From: Sphingobium sp. AP50
GTDB lineage: Bacteria > Pseudomonadota > Alphaproteobacteria > Sphingomonadales > Sphingomonadaceae
Direction of reading: 5' to 3'
Length of the DNA stretch: 64,000 nt
Assembly: GCF_900109095.1 (NCBI RefSeq)
Contig: NZ_FNYZ01000005.1
Location: 1-64,000, forward strand
A program made the position numbers and the translations under genes. The notes beneath the pieces were generated by a model. It was given only the letters and a program-made list of their open reading frames with translations, did not search any database and was not told the DNA's origin. Below, piece by piece: positions 19,685-28,586 of this stretch (its first letter is position 1; each line of letters opens with the position of its first letter).

Positions 19685-21217
19685 ATGAGCGCCTTTGGAC
19701 GGAAAAATGGACCTGCCGGGATCAAGTCCGGCTTCGGCGTGGCCCGGCCGATGCAGGGCGGTGCGGCAGCCCGGGAAGAATTGCCCCGCGGCGGCGACCA
19801 GTTTCCTCCTCTCGACATCGCTTCCCTACCGGGCGAAGCGCCCTTCGATCCGCTGGCCGCACCCACCAGCGCGATGCAGCGCAATGCCGACGCGATGTCG
19901 CGCCTGTCCGACCGTGCCAATGCCGAACATGTGCCCGACGCCGGCCCACAGGGTTTCGAAGCGAGCGTCCACAAGATCAAGGAGCAGGTGCTGCCCCGCC
20001 TGCTGGAGCGGGTCGACCCGGAGGCCGCCGCGACCCTGACCAAGGATGAACTGGCGGAGGAATTCCGCCCGATCATCATGGAAGTGCTGGCCGAACTGAA
20101 GCTGACGCTGAACCGACGCGAGCAGTTCGCGCTGGAAAAGGTGCTGGTCGACGAATTGCTGGGCCTGGGGCCGCTGGAAGAATTGCTGTCGGACCCGGAC
20201 GTAACCGACATCATGGTCAACGGCCCGGACCAGACCTATATCGAAAAGAAGGGCAAGCTCCAGATCGCGCCGATCAAGTTCCGCGATGAGGAGCATCTGT
20301 TCCAGATCGCGCAGCGCATCGTCAGCAAGGTCGGCCGCCGTGTCGACCAGACCACGCCGCTCGCCGACGCCCGCCTGCCCGATGGTTCCCGTGTCAACGT
20401 GATCGTGCCGCCGCTGTCGCTGCGCGGCACGGCCATCTCCATTCGTAAATTCTCGGCCAAGCCGATCACTATCGACATGCTGGCCGGTTGGGGCGCGATG
20501 AGCCCCAAGATGGCGACGGCGCTGAAGATTGCGGGTGCCTGCCGGTTCAACATCGTCATTTCCGGCGGTACGGGTTCGGGCAAAACGACGATGCTCAATG
20601 CCCTGTCGAAGATGATCGATCCGGGCGAGCGCGTGCTGACCATTGAGGACGCCGCCGAATTGCGGCTTCAGCAGCCACACTGGCTGCCGCTGGAAACCCG
20701 GCCGGCCAATCTGGAGGGCAATGGCGCGATCACCATCGGCGACCTCGTCAAGAACGCCCTGCGTATGCGGCCGGACCGCATCATTCTGGGCGAAATTCGT
20801 GGCGCCGAATGTTTCGACCTGCTGGCCGCGATGAATACGGGCCATGACGGGTCCATGTGCACGCTACACGCCAACAGCCCGCGCGAATGCCTGGGTCGTA
20901 TGGAAAATATGATCCTGATGGGCGACATCAAGATCCCCAAGGAAGCGATTTCCAAGCAGATCGCCGACTCGGTCGACCTGATCGTGCAGGTGAAGCGCCT
21001 GCGCGATGGCTCCCGCCGCGTCACCAACGTCACCGAAGTCATCGGCATGGAAGGCGACGTCATCGTCACCCAGGAACTGTTCAAGTTCGAATATCATGAC
21101 GAGGATGACAGCGGAAAGATCATCGGCGAATATCGCTCGATGGGCCTGCGCCCCTATACGCTGGACAAGGCCCGCATGTTCGGTTTCGATCAGCCTTTCC
21201 TGGAATCCTGCCTCTGA
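19685..21217 (+). CDS. cpaF: CpaF/TadA-family secretion ATPase
   Basis: 510 residues. A hexameric type II/IV secretion ATPase of the kind that powers Tad (Flp) pilus assembly. An N-terminal disordered segment of about 80 residues is followed by the conserved N-domain and the ATPase domain with Walker A (GGTGSGKTTM, about residue 295), the Asp box/Walker B region (RMRPDRIILGEIRG) and the His box (TGHDGSMCTLHANS). A GGAG ribosome-binding site supports the start. No other tad/cpa gene (cpaB, cpaC, cpaE, tadB, tadC) lies within this window, so either the locus is split or this copy serves another machine. Confidence 0.92.
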   Translation: MSAFGRKNGPAGIKSGFGVARPMQGGAAAREELPRGGDQFPPLDIASLPGEAPFDPLAAPTSAMQRNADAMSRLSDRANAEHVPDAGPQGFEASVHKIKEQVLPRLLERVDPEAAATLTKDELAEEFRPIIMEVLAELKLTLNRREQFALEKVLVDELLGLGPLEELLSDPDVTDIMVNGPDQTYIEKKGKLQIAPIKFRDEEHLFQIAQRIVSKVGRRVDQTTPLADARLPDGSRVNVIVPPLSLRGTAISIRKFSAKPITIDMLAGWGAMSPKMATALKIAGACRFNIVISGGTGSGKTTMLNALSKMIDPGERVLTIEDAAELRLQQPHWLPLETRPANLEGNGAITIGDLVKNALRMRPDRIILGEIRGAECFDLLAAMNTGHDGSMCTLHANSPRECLGRMENMILMGDIKIPKEAISKQIADSVDLIVQVKRLRDGSRRVTNVTEVIGMEGDVIVTQELFKFEYHDEDDSGKIIGEYRSMGLRPYTLDKARMFGFDQPFLESCL

Positions 21218-21279
21218 GGGAATAAAGGCGCCCCGCCCTGCGTAGACATGGACTTGTCCATTATCGCAGGGGGTCCATC

Positions 21280-22011
21280 TTGTTTCGACGAAGCACACGC
21301 CATCCCGTCCGCCACGGGGTGGCGTTTCTGTTTGTCGGCCTCTGGTCGCCCGCAGAGGCCCAGACCGATTATCCTGACGTTCCCGAACCGATGATATTCG
21401 ACATGATGCGCCCGCTTGGCGCGAAACGGGGCGAGCTTGAGGCGAACGCGCTGGCCACGACGCCGCTTTCCGGTTCCGACAAGACCGTGCAATGGGCGCC
21501 GGAAGTGGAATATGCGGTGGCTGACGGCTTCGCGATCGAGGGCGAATTGCCGTTCGAGGATGGCAGGCTGGTCGACCTGAAATTGGGACTTCAGGCAGCG
21601 TTCGGCGCGTTCGACGGCGGCCGCAGCGCCCATGGCGTGCAATATCTGGGCATCTACAACCGTGAGGCCCGCCATTATCGCAGCAGCTTCGCCTATATGC
21701 TGGCGCATCGCTATAATGCCCGCTGGAGCAGCATCTCGATGGCCGGGCTGGGCGATATCGCCTTTTCAGGCGGCCATGGTCGCAACAGTGCGATCATCAA
21801 CCATTCCCTCTTCTATGACAGTCGCGACGGGCAGGTTCTGGGGCTGGAACTCAATTATCGCGGCGGATCGGACGGCTATGTCCTGGCAATGCCGCAAATC
21901 CATCAGCGGTTGATCGAAAAGGTCAATGTCCAGGCCGGGCTGGGCGCGGAACGGCCCCATGGCGGCACCGTCCGGCCCAAGGCAGGGGTACGGCTGATCC
22001 GGGAATTCTGA
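21280..22011 (+). CDS. Predicted outer-membrane beta-barrel protein, unknown family
   Basis: 243 residues starting at a TTG, which is the only start that keeps the signal peptide (MFRRSTRHPV to about PAEAQ). The mature protein alternates polar and hydrophobic residues in strand-like segments rich in Tyr, Gly and Asp, and ends in Arg-Glu-Phe, the C-terminal aromatic typical of proteins assembled by the BAM complex. I do not recognise a named family. It follows cpaF by 62 bases on the same strand. Confidence 0.65.
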   Translation: MFRRSTRHPVRHGVAFLFVGLWSPAEAQTDYPDVPEPMIFDMMRPLGAKRGELEANALATTPLSGSDKTVQWAPEVEYAVADGFAIEGELPFEDGRLVDLKLGLQAAFGAFDGGRSAHGVQYLGIYNREARHYRSSFAYMLAHRYNARWSSISMAGLGDIAFSGGHGRNSAIINHSLFYDSRDGQVLGLELNYRGGSDGYVLAMPQIHQRLIEKVNVQAGLGAERPHGGTVRPKAGVRLIREF

Positions 22012-22090
22012 CGCAAAAGGAAGCGCTTGTCAGGCCGGTGCGGAGCGGGCACATCGGGCGCCATCATAATCATGATATGAGGAGTGCCCG

Positions 22091-22888
22091 ATGCGCCTTT
22101 CCGCCATGTTCGCTGCCGCAATGGTCCTGCCAATGGGCGTCGCCGTCGCCCAGCATGCCGATCATCACAAGGCCGCGGACCCGATCGCGACGGCCATCGC
22201 CGCGCCCAGCCGCACGCCGACCAACGTCGTTCGCGACAAATATCGCCACCCAGCCGAGACGCTCGCCTTCTTCGGTGTGACACCGACTGCGACAGTTGTG
22301 GAATATGCGCCGAGTGGCGGCTGGTACTCGGAAATCCTGGCGCCGCTGTTGCGGGACAAGGGGACTTTCTATGCCTTGCAACCGACCGGCCGCTATCTGG
22401 ACGGGTACAAAACCTTCCTTGCCGCCAAGCCGAACGTCTATGACAAGGTGAAGCTGGTTCCCTTCCCCGAGGAAACCGCCAGCATTCCCGCCAATAGCGT
22501 CGACACGGTCCTGACGTTCCGCAACGTTCACAACATGGTCATGGGCGGAACCGAAGCCGCGACCTTCAAGGCCTTTTTCGACATGCTCAAGCCAGGCGGC
22601 ACGCTGGGTGTGGTCGACCATCGTTTGCCCGAAGATCGCGATACTGCGCTGGAAAAGAGCAGCGGCTATCTGAAAGTGTCGACCATCCGCCGGATCGCGG
22701 AAGCCGCCGGTTTCGAATATGTTGGCGCGTCGGAAGTGAATGCCAACCCCAAGGATAGCGCCGACTGGCCCAAGGGCGTCTGGACCCTGCCGCCGTCGCT
22801 GAGCCAAAAGGATGTCGACAAGGACAAATATCTGGCCATCGGCGAAAGCGACCGGATGACGCTGAAATTCCGCAAGCCGACGAAATAA
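22091..22888 (+). CDS. Exported class I SAM-dependent methyltransferase-like protein
   Basis: 265 residues: signal peptide (MRLSAMFAAAMVLPMGVAVAQ) and a Rossmann-type methyltransferase domain. The SAM-binding loop is modified (VVEYAPSGGWYSEIL instead of a GxGxG loop), and later motifs (SVDTVLTFRNVHN, FFDMLKPGGTLGVVDHR) are well kept. SAM is not normally available in the periplasm, so either the protein is not really exported, or it binds another ligand. Similar secreted proteins occur in other alphaproteobacteria as far as I recall; no substrate is known. Confidence 0.75.
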   Translation: MRLSAMFAAAMVLPMGVAVAQHADHHKAADPIATAIAAPSRTPTNVVRDKYRHPAETLAFFGVTPTATVVEYAPSGGWYSEILAPLLRDKGTFYALQPTGRYLDGYKTFLAAKPNVYDKVKLVPFPEETASIPANSVDTVLTFRNVHNMVMGGTEAATFKAFFDMLKPGGTLGVVDHRLPEDRDTALEKSSGYLKVSTIRRIAEAAGFEYVGASEVNANPKDSADWPKGVWTLPPSLSQKDVDKDKYLAIGESDRMTLKFRKPTK

Positions 22889-22944
22889 GCCAAAATAGCA
22901 GCCAGCCCGGTTGCGTCATCGTGCAACCGGGTTAGAGCGGCGGC

Positions 22945-23871
22945 GTGACTGCCGCCGTTTCTTCCCCCCGCCCCCACCGGCCCATGCTGGCCATTGGCCT
23001 GCGCCTGATCGCGGTCATATGCCTGTCGATCATGTTCGTGAGCGGGCGGATCGCCAGCGAGCGGGGCGTCAATCTGGTCGAGACGGTCTTTTACCGGCAG
23101 TTGATCGCCCTGCCGGTCGTGTTCGCTTGGATCGCGTACACGACCGGAGCCTCCGCTATCAAAACACGGCGGATCGGGGTGCATGCCACCCGCATGGCCA
23201 TCGGCCTGATCGGCATGATGCTGAATTTCCTGTCCTATATCCTGTTGCCGCCAGCCGAAGCGGCCACGATCGGCTTCACCATGCCGATTTTCGGAACGAT
23301 CCTGTCGGCGTTGATACTGCGCGAAGCGACGGGCATGCATCGCTGGGCGGCGGTGCTGATCGGTTTTGCCGGGGTGCTGGTGATGGTCCGCCCGGATGCG
23401 GGCCATTTCCCGGTGCACGGCGTGGCCGTCGCCATCACCGCTGCCCTCGTCACGGCCAGCGTCAGTCTGGTCCTGCGCGAACTGGGGCGGACGGAAAGCG
23501 CGGGCGTTGTCGTATTCTGGTTCACTTTGCTGTCGATGGTGCCGCTGGGCATTGCCATGCCCTTTTATGCGCAGGCGCATGATGCGGTGACCTGGGGCTG
23601 GTTGCTGCTGATCGGCGTGGTCGGCGGCGTGGCGCAAATCTGCCTGACAGCCGCCTTGCGCTGGGGGCCGGTATCGGTGGTGCTGCCGATGGATTATAGC
23701 GCGATCATCTGGACCACGCTGCTGGGCGTGGCGATCGGTCAGGGCTGGCCGATGGCGACGACCTGGATCGGGGCAGCGCTGATCGTGGGGAGCGGGCTTT
23801 ATATTGCCTGGCGCGAACATCTCCGCGCCAGGCAGATGCGGGTTAGCCCAGCAGTTCCGCGTCCAGACTGA
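22945..23871 (+). CDS. EamA/DMT-family permease
   Basis: 308 residues starting with GTG. Ten transmembrane helices made of two similar halves of about 140 residues each, as in the drug/metabolite transporter superfamily (EamA, RhaT-like). Family motifs such as PAEAATIGFTMPIF and GPVSVVLPMDYSAIIW are visible. Such proteins export amino acids, nucleotides or sugars; the substrate is unknown. Its 3' end overlaps the convergent osmC gene by 29 bases. Confidence 0.87.
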   Translation: MTAAVSSPRPHRPMLAIGLRLIAVICLSIMFVSGRIASERGVNLVETVFYRQLIALPVVFAWIAYTTGASAIKTRRIGVHATRMAIGLIGMMLNFLSYILLPPAEAATIGFTMPIFGTILSALILREATGMHRWAAVLIGFAGVLVMVRPDAGHFPVHGVAVAITAALVTASVSLVLRELGRTESAGVVVFWFTLLSMVPLGIAMPFYAQAHDAVTWGWLLLIGVVGGVAQICLTAALRWGPVSVVLPMDYSAIIWTTLLGVAIGQGWPMATTWIGAALIVGSGLYIAWREHLRARQMRVSPAVPRPD

Positions 23872-24274
23872 TATCCGCCTTCAGCAGCTTGGATATCGGG
23901 CAGTTGGCCTTCGCCTTGCCTGCCAGTTCCTGAAAGGTTGCGTCATCGGCGCCGGGAATCGTCGCCTTGAGTGTCAGCTTGCTGGCGGTCACGGCGAAAC
24001 CATCATCCAGCTTCTCCAGCGTTACGACGGCACTCGTCTCCATCTTCTCCGCCGTCAGGCCCGCTTCGCCCAGGATCAGCGACAGCGCCATGGTGAAGCA
24101 GGAGGCGTGGGCGGCGGCGATCAGTTCTTCCGGGTTGCTGCCCGGTTGCCCTTCGAAACGGGTGGCAAAGCCATAGGGATAAGCGTCCAGCGCGCCACTC
24201 TGGGTCGAGATCGCGCCCTTTCCGTCCTTCAGACCTCCCGTCCAGACTGCCGAACCGCTGCGATTGATCTTCAT
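23843..24274 (-). CDS. osmC: OsmC-family peroxiredoxin
   Basis: 143 residues. OsmC reduces organic hydroperoxides with a thiol pair; the two redox cysteines are in HASCFTMAL (about residue 60) and ANCPISK (about residue 124), at the expected spacing. The motif NPEELIAAAHASC is diagnostic. The start at 24274 (MKINRSG) has a GAGGAG site and is preferred over an upstream in-frame start at 24322. Divergent from the PRC-barrel gene; the shared 88-base gap holds both promoters. Confidence 0.92.
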   Translation of the reverse strand: MKINRSGSAVWTGGLKDGKGAISTQSGALDAYPYGFATRFEGQPGSNPEELIAAAHASCFTMALSLILGEAGLTAEKMETSAVVTLEKLDDGFAVTASKLTLKATIPGADDATFQELAGKAKANCPISKLLKADISLDAELLG

Positions 24275-24362
24275 AGCCAAAGCTCCTCTAGATGAAGTGG
24301 AGGAACCCCGGCGCTCCCCCATAGTTGCACGACTATAGAAACATTCGTGCAGGAGAGTGACA

Positions 24363-24728
24363 ATGAGCGACCTGACTCTTGAAAATCACGGCGACCTGAT
24401 CGCATCCGATCGGGTGGAGGGCACCGCCGTCTATAATCGCCAGGGCGAGCATCTGGGCAAGATATCCAACTTCATGGTCGACAAGGTCAGCGGGCAGGCG
24501 CGCTATGCCGTGCTGTCCTTTGGTGGCTTTCTCGGCGTTGGGAATGATCATTACCCCCTGCCCTGGTCGATGCTGAACTATGACAAGGCGCAGGGCGGCT
24601 ATGTCATCGATCTGGACAAGCAGTTGCTGGACAATGCGCCCCGCCACAGGCTGGACCAGCGGCCCGACTATGACGATGCCTATGGCCGCAACGTCTATCA
24701 ATATTACGGCCTGATCTATCCCTGGTGA
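24363..24728 (+). CDS. PRC-barrel domain protein
   Basis: 121 residues. A single PRC-barrel beta domain (EGTAVYNRQGEHLGKISNFMVD, then YAVLSFGGFLGVG and YPLPWSML). PRC-barrels occur in photosynthetic reaction centre H and RimM; free-standing ones are common stress-linked proteins of alphaproteobacteria with no fixed function. The end is rich in Tyr and Asp. An AGGAGA site precedes the ATG at 24363; a GTG six bases earlier is also possible. Followed by a clear terminator. Confidence 0.85.
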   Translation: MSDLTLENHGDLIASDRVEGTAVYNRQGEHLGKISNFMVDKVSGQARYAVLSFGGFLGVGNDHYPLPWSMLNYDKAQGGYVIDLDKQLLDNAPRHRLDQRPDYDDAYGRNVYQYYGLIYPW

Positions 24729-24748
24729 TCGGCCAGACAGCATTCTGA

Positions 24749-24783
24749 ACGGCCCGGCGACACCCTGTCGCCGGGCCGTTTGC
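24749..24783 (+). terminator. Terminator after the PRC-barrel gene
   Basis: A 14-bp perfect stem (ACGGCCCGGCGACA / TGTCGCCGGGCCGT) with a 3-base loop and a short T run, 20 bases after the stop codon. Confidence 0.85.
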
Positions 24784-24904
24784 ACGACTGATCGCCGCGC
24801 TTTTCCGATTGCCCAAATTTCACCACATTTCACCGCTTGCCCATTGTCTACCAGATGAATAGAATTATTGTCAGACCCTCGACATAGAGGATGAGGACCA
24901 GACC

Positions 24905-25573
24905 ATGGAGCGATTCGGTTTTTCGAGTGACACGCGCCAGCCGGTCATACTGACCATCCCAGGCCTGAATAATAGCGGGCCGGGACATTGGCAGACATTG
25001 TGGGAGGAAAAGCGGGGCGACTGCGAACGGGTCGATCTGGGCAGTTGGGCCAGCCCCAACCGCAATGCCTGGGTCACGCGCCTGGACGCCGCCATCCGGC
25101 AGGCCAATGGGCCGGTCATATTGGCCGCGCATAGTCTGGGCTGCATGGCCGTCGCCTGGTGGGGCGCGCTTCAGAGTCAGGCCTATGGCTGGCCGGTGAC
25201 GGGTGCCTTGCTGGTCGCGCCGCCCGATTGCGACCGGATGGAAACGCCCGAGACGATCGGCGGATTTGGCCCAACGCCACGCGCGCAACTGCCCTTCCCG
25301 TCGATTCTCGTCGGCAGTCGCGACGATCCCTATATCTTCTTCGAACGTGCGCACAGCATGGGCAAGAATTGGGGCAGCGAATTTGTCGACGCAGGCTATG
25401 CCGGGCATATCAATGCGGAGTCCGGCCTTGCCGACTGGCAGTTCGGCCAGTCCCTGCTGGAGCGGCTGATCGACAATGCGCAGGAGCAAGCGTCGGCCAT
25501 GCGCCAGATGCGCCCTGCCATCCCGCTGGCACAGCAGGATCGCAAGCCCGTCCGAGCGGCGATGCATCCATAA
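24905..25573 (+). CDS. RBBP9/YdeN-family alpha/beta hydrolase
   Basis: 222 residues. A small serine hydrolase of the RBBP9/YdeN group. The N-terminal strand and loop VILTIPGLNNSGPGHWQ, the nucleophile elbow AAHSLGCMA (Ser about residue 82), an acid in GSRDDPYI and a His in YAGHINAES form the catalytic triad. A C-terminal tail of about 30 residues, rich in Gln, Arg and Pro, is beyond the usual fold. Substrate unknown. Confidence 0.87.
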   Translation: MERFGFSSDTRQPVILTIPGLNNSGPGHWQTLWEEKRGDCERVDLGSWASPNRNAWVTRLDAAIRQANGPVILAAHSLGCMAVAWWGALQSQAYGWPVTGALLVAPPDCDRMETPETIGGFGPTPRAQLPFPSILVGSRDDPYIFFERAHSMGKNWGSEFVDAGYAGHINAESGLADWQFGQSLLERLIDNAQEQASAMRQMRPAIPLAQQDRKPVRAAMHP

Positions 25574-25587
25574 CAGGCTCACCCCCG

Positions 25588-25619
25588 AGGGGCGCGACAA
25601 GACAAACTTGCGCGCCCCT
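25588..25619 (+). terminator. Terminator after the hydrolase gene
   Basis: A 9-bp GC stem (AGGGGCGCG / CGCGCCCCT) 15 bases after the stop codon, followed by AT-rich DNA and a T6 run at about 25629. Confidence 0.65.
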
Positions 25620-25676
25620 TATATTTGCTTTTTTGTCTATCTTTGGGGTTGAGATATGAAGGCGAAAGAGGGTTAT

Positions 25677-25868
25677 ATGAACGAACACAGACCAATAGAT
25701 ATTCGCCATGGCCGCGCCGAAGGGCAACGCGCCGACATCACCGTCAGCATCGACAAAGTGCGCGACGTGTTGGAAGGACTTCGCTTCGGATCGATCACGC
25801 TGACCGTCCATGACGCGCGCGTGGTGCAGATCGACGTGACGGAAAAGACGCGCCTCGCAGCCGGTTGA
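25677..25868 (+). CDS. YezD (DUF2292) family small protein
   Basis: 63 residues. Matches the DUF2292/YezD pattern: a helix (IDKVRDVLEGL), then RFGSITLTVHDARVVQIDVTEKTRL. In Bacillus and several proteobacteria the gene sits with sulfur-assimilation genes, so a link to sulfur supply is known for the family but its action is not. A start 21 bases earlier (25656) is equally possible; both have weak ribosome-binding sites. The next gene on the same strand is a TonB-dependent receptor, 176 bases away. Confidence 0.75.
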   Translation: MNEHRPIDIRHGRAEGQRADITVSIDKVRDVLEGLRFGSITLTVHDARVVQIDVTEKTRLAAG

Positions 25869-26044
25869 CGGCGCCCGAAGGGACAAAGCCGCGGGGGCGC
25901 GGCATGACTTTGGGTCCGCATGGACCCATGGCGGCAAGGGGTGAGCCGCCGTTAAAGGGATCATCCCCCGAATATCGGCTCTGACCGGACAACCGGAACA
26001 GCCGCAATCAACGACCACCGGACAGCCGGATAAAGGGGAAAATC

Positions 26045-28483
26045 ATGATTGCGCGTTTCCTGTTGCTCGCCAGTGCGGCGAGCGCCTCCATCATCACGCC
26101 CGCTGCCTTTGCGCAGGACGCGGCACCACAGCCCACAACGGACGAAACCGAGGCCGCCAACGTACGCGGCGAGGTGATCGTCGTGACCGCCCGCCGCCGG
26201 CAGGAAACCGCGCAGGAGGTGCCGCTGGCCATCTCCGTGGTCAAGGGCGACAGCATCGAGGCGACCGGTAACTTCAACATCGTGAAGCTCCAGCAGCTTG
26301 CCCCGACTTTGCAGGTCTATACGACCAATCCGCGCAACACGTCGGTCAATATTCGCGGCCTGGGCGTGCCGTTCGGCCTGACCAGCGACGGCTTCGAGCA
26401 GGGCGTCGGCATCTATGTCGACGATGTTTATAACAGCCGCGTCGCCGCCGCGACCTTCGACTTTCTCGACGTCAGCCAAGTGGAAGTGCTGCGCGGGCCG
26501 CAGGGCACGCTCTATGGCAAGAACACCACCGCCGGTGCGATCAACATAACGACCAACCAGCCGACCTTCGATTTCGAAGGCCGCGCCGAGCTGACTGCCG
26601 GCAATCTCAACTACAAGCAGGCCAAGGCGGCCGTATCCGGCCCGCTGTCGGAAACGATCGCCGCGCGCATCGCCGTGGCCGCGACTACGCGCCGAGGCAC
26701 CATCTATAATGTCACCAGCGAACGCTGGATCAACGAACAGGATAATCTGGGCATTCGTGGCCAGTTGCTGTTCAAGCCCAATGACGATTTCAGCATCACC
26801 CTGTCGGGCGACTACAGTAAGCAGGACCCGGAATGCTGCGGCACCGTGTTCGTGCGCGTCGGCAAGACCCAGCGTGCCCTTACCCGCCAATATGACGCGC
26901 TCGCCGCCGCGCAGGGCTATGTCGTGCCCAGCCGCAACCCCTATGACCGCGTCACCGACATCGACGCCAATCTGAACGCTGGCAACAAGATCGGCGGCGT
27001 ATCGGCCAAGGCTGTATGGAATGTCGGACCGGGCACGCTGACATCCGTCACCGCCTGGCGCTTCTGGGACTGGCAGCCGGAAAATGACCGCGACTTCACC
27101 GGCCTGTCGATCGTGTCCCGCTCGCAGAACCCGTCGCAGCAGGACCAGTATAGCCAGGAGTTCCGCTACAGCTATGAAGGTGAGAAGATAGATTTCGTCG
27201 GCGGCCTGTTCGGCTTCAAGCAGCGGATCGACACACAGGGCACGGAGCAGCAGGGCGCCAATGCCAGCCAGTGGAGCCTGACCGGCGCTCTGGCCAGCGA
27301 TCCCAGCGTGCTGGAGGGGCTGACCGCCAGCAACACCCAGTGGCTCAAGAGCACCAGCGCGGCGCTGTTCGGCCAGGTCAGCTGGAAGGTGACCGACGCC
27401 CTGACGATCCAGCCGGGTGCCCGCCTGAACTATGACAAGAAGTCGGGCTATTATCAGCGCGTGGTGACGGACGGTTCCGGCAACACCATCAGTTGCACCC
27501 CCACGCCGGCCTCCGGCACGGTGCTGGCGGCCCAGTGCGGCATCTATCAGCCGCAGGAAAGCTCGCCATCCGATAGCGCGTGGAACTTCACCTACGACTT
27601 CAACGTCAATTACAAGGTCGCGCGCGACGTGCTCGCTTATGCGACCTATGCCAAGAGCTTCAAGACGCTGGGCATCAACCAGAATGGCCTGCCGCTCAAT
27701 GCCGACAACACGGTGAATTATGATGCCGGCACGGTGAAGCCGGAGTCGGTCCATCATTTCGAACTGGGGCTGAAAACCCAGTTCTGGGATCGCAGGGCGA
27801 CCTTCAACCTCACCGCCTTCCGCACCGACATCAAGAATTTCCAGGCGACCGTGAATGGTGGCCAGTTCGGCACCGTGCGCGGCTATCTCGCCAATGCGGA
27901 AAAGGTCCGGTCGCAAGGTATCGAGGCGGACTTCAAGGTGGTGGTGAGCGATCGCTTCACTGCCTATGCCAATGGCGCCTATACCGACGCCAAATATAAG
28001 AAGTTCACCAACGCCCCCTGCCCGCCCGAACTGTCCGGCGGTACATTGCAGGCAAGCGGCGCAACGCCGGATTATTCCAATGCAGGCGTTCCCGACACGC
28101 TCAGCCCGCGCCAGTGCGACATTTCGGGTCAGAGCCTGCCCGGCGTATCGAAATGGGCCTTTTCCTATGGTGCGGAATATAATGTTCCGGTCACGCTGCT
28201 GGCAAAGGACGGGCAAATCTATCTGGGCGTGGACGGCAATTATCGTTCGCACTGGAACAGCAATGCCTCGCCGTCCATCTACACCGACGTAAAGGGCTAT
28301 GCGCTGACCAACGTTCGCGCTGGTTTCCGTGGCGAAGGCTTCGACATTTTCGGCTGGGTCCGTAATGCCTTCGACGTCAACTATATCGAGAATTTGCAGG
28401 TCGCCCCCGGCAATACCGGCCTGATCGTCGGCCAGCCGGGCGATCCGCAGACCTGGGGCGGAACGATCAAGTTCAGCTTCTGA
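26045..28483 (+). CDS. TonB-dependent receptor
   Basis: 812 residues. Signal peptide (to AFAQD), TonB-box-like segment (EVIVVTARRR, about 42-51), plug domain with IRGLGV and VEVLRGPQGTLYGKN, and a 22-strand barrel ending in GTIKFSF with the terminal Phe. It imports a large or scarce nutrient through the outer membrane using TonB energy. Extra Cys pairs in extracellular loops (DPECCG; SCTP with QCGIY; PCPP with RQCDIS) could form disulfides. The neighbour YezD hints at a sulfur compound as substrate; this is inference. An AAAGGGGAAAATC leader precedes the ATG, and a terminator follows. Confidence 0.92.
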   Translation: MIARFLLLASAASASIITPAAFAQDAAPQPTTDETEAANVRGEVIVVTARRRQETAQEVPLAISVVKGDSIEATGNFNIVKLQQLAPTLQVYTTNPRNTSVNIRGLGVPFGLTSDGFEQGVGIYVDDVYNSRVAAATFDFLDVSQVEVLRGPQGTLYGKNTTAGAINITTNQPTFDFEGRAELTAGNLNYKQAKAAVSGPLSETIAARIAVAATTRRGTIYNVTSERWINEQDNLGIRGQLLFKPNDDFSITLSGDYSKQDPECCGTVFVRVGKTQRALTRQYDALAAAQGYVVPSRNPYDRVTDIDANLNAGNKIGGVSAKAVWNVGPGTLTSVTAWRFWDWQPENDRDFTGLSIVSRSQNPSQQDQYSQEFRYSYEGEKIDFVGGLFGFKQRIDTQGTEQQGANASQWSLTGALASDPSVLEGLTASNTQWLKSTSAALFGQVSWKVTDALTIQPGARLNYDKKSGYYQRVVTDGSGNTISCTPTPASGTVLAAQCGIYQPQESSPSDSAWNFTYDFNVNYKVARDVLAYATYAKSFKTLGINQNGLPLNADNTVNYDAGTVKPESVHHFELGLKTQFWDRRATFNLTAFRTDIKNFQATVNGGQFGTVRGYLANAEKVRSQGIEADFKVVVSDRFTAYANGAYTDAKYKKFTNAPCPPELSGGTLQASGATPDYSNAGVPDTLSPRQCDISGQSLPGVSKWAFSYGAEYNVPVTLLAKDGQIYLGVDGNYRSHWNSNASPSIYTDVKGYALTNVRAGFRGEGFDIFGWVRNAFDVNYIENLQVAPGNTGLIVGQPGDPQTWGGTIKFSF

Positions 28484-28503
28484 TCGGATTCTGCGATTTC
28501 GGA

Positions 28504-28530
28504 CGGGGCGGCAGCGATGCCGCCCCGTTT
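28504..28530 (+). terminator. Terminator of the TonB receptor gene
   Basis: Perfect 10-bp stem (CGGGGCGGCA / TGCCGCCCCG), 4-base loop, then TTT; 20 bases after the stop codon. Confidence 0.8.
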
Positions 28531-28544
28531 GTGCTGGGCGGCGG

Positions 28545-28580
28545 AATAGACTATATATGGTCCGAATTTGTTCGAGGACC
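28545..28580 (+). promoter_or_regulatory. Promoter and operator of the toxin-antitoxin pair
   Basis: A TATA-rich segment (ACTATATAT, about 28550-28558) is followed by an imperfect palindrome with arms GGTCC (28559-28563) and GGACC (28576-28580), extended inward by GAA/TTC. Position just before the antitoxin start fits autorepression by the antitoxin or the complex, as in Phd/YefM systems. Confidence 0.5.
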
Positions 28581-28586
28581 GAAGCG

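Noticed and set aside
25869..26044. Possible riboswitch between YezD and the TonB receptor
   Set aside because: Small GC hairpins and repeated CCGGACA-type motifs occur, but no known riboswitch core could be recognised.
25961..28252. A 763-codon minus-strand frame opposite the TonB receptor
   Set aside because: The receptor on the plus strand has a signal peptide, plug and barrel; the reverse frame has no recognisable content.
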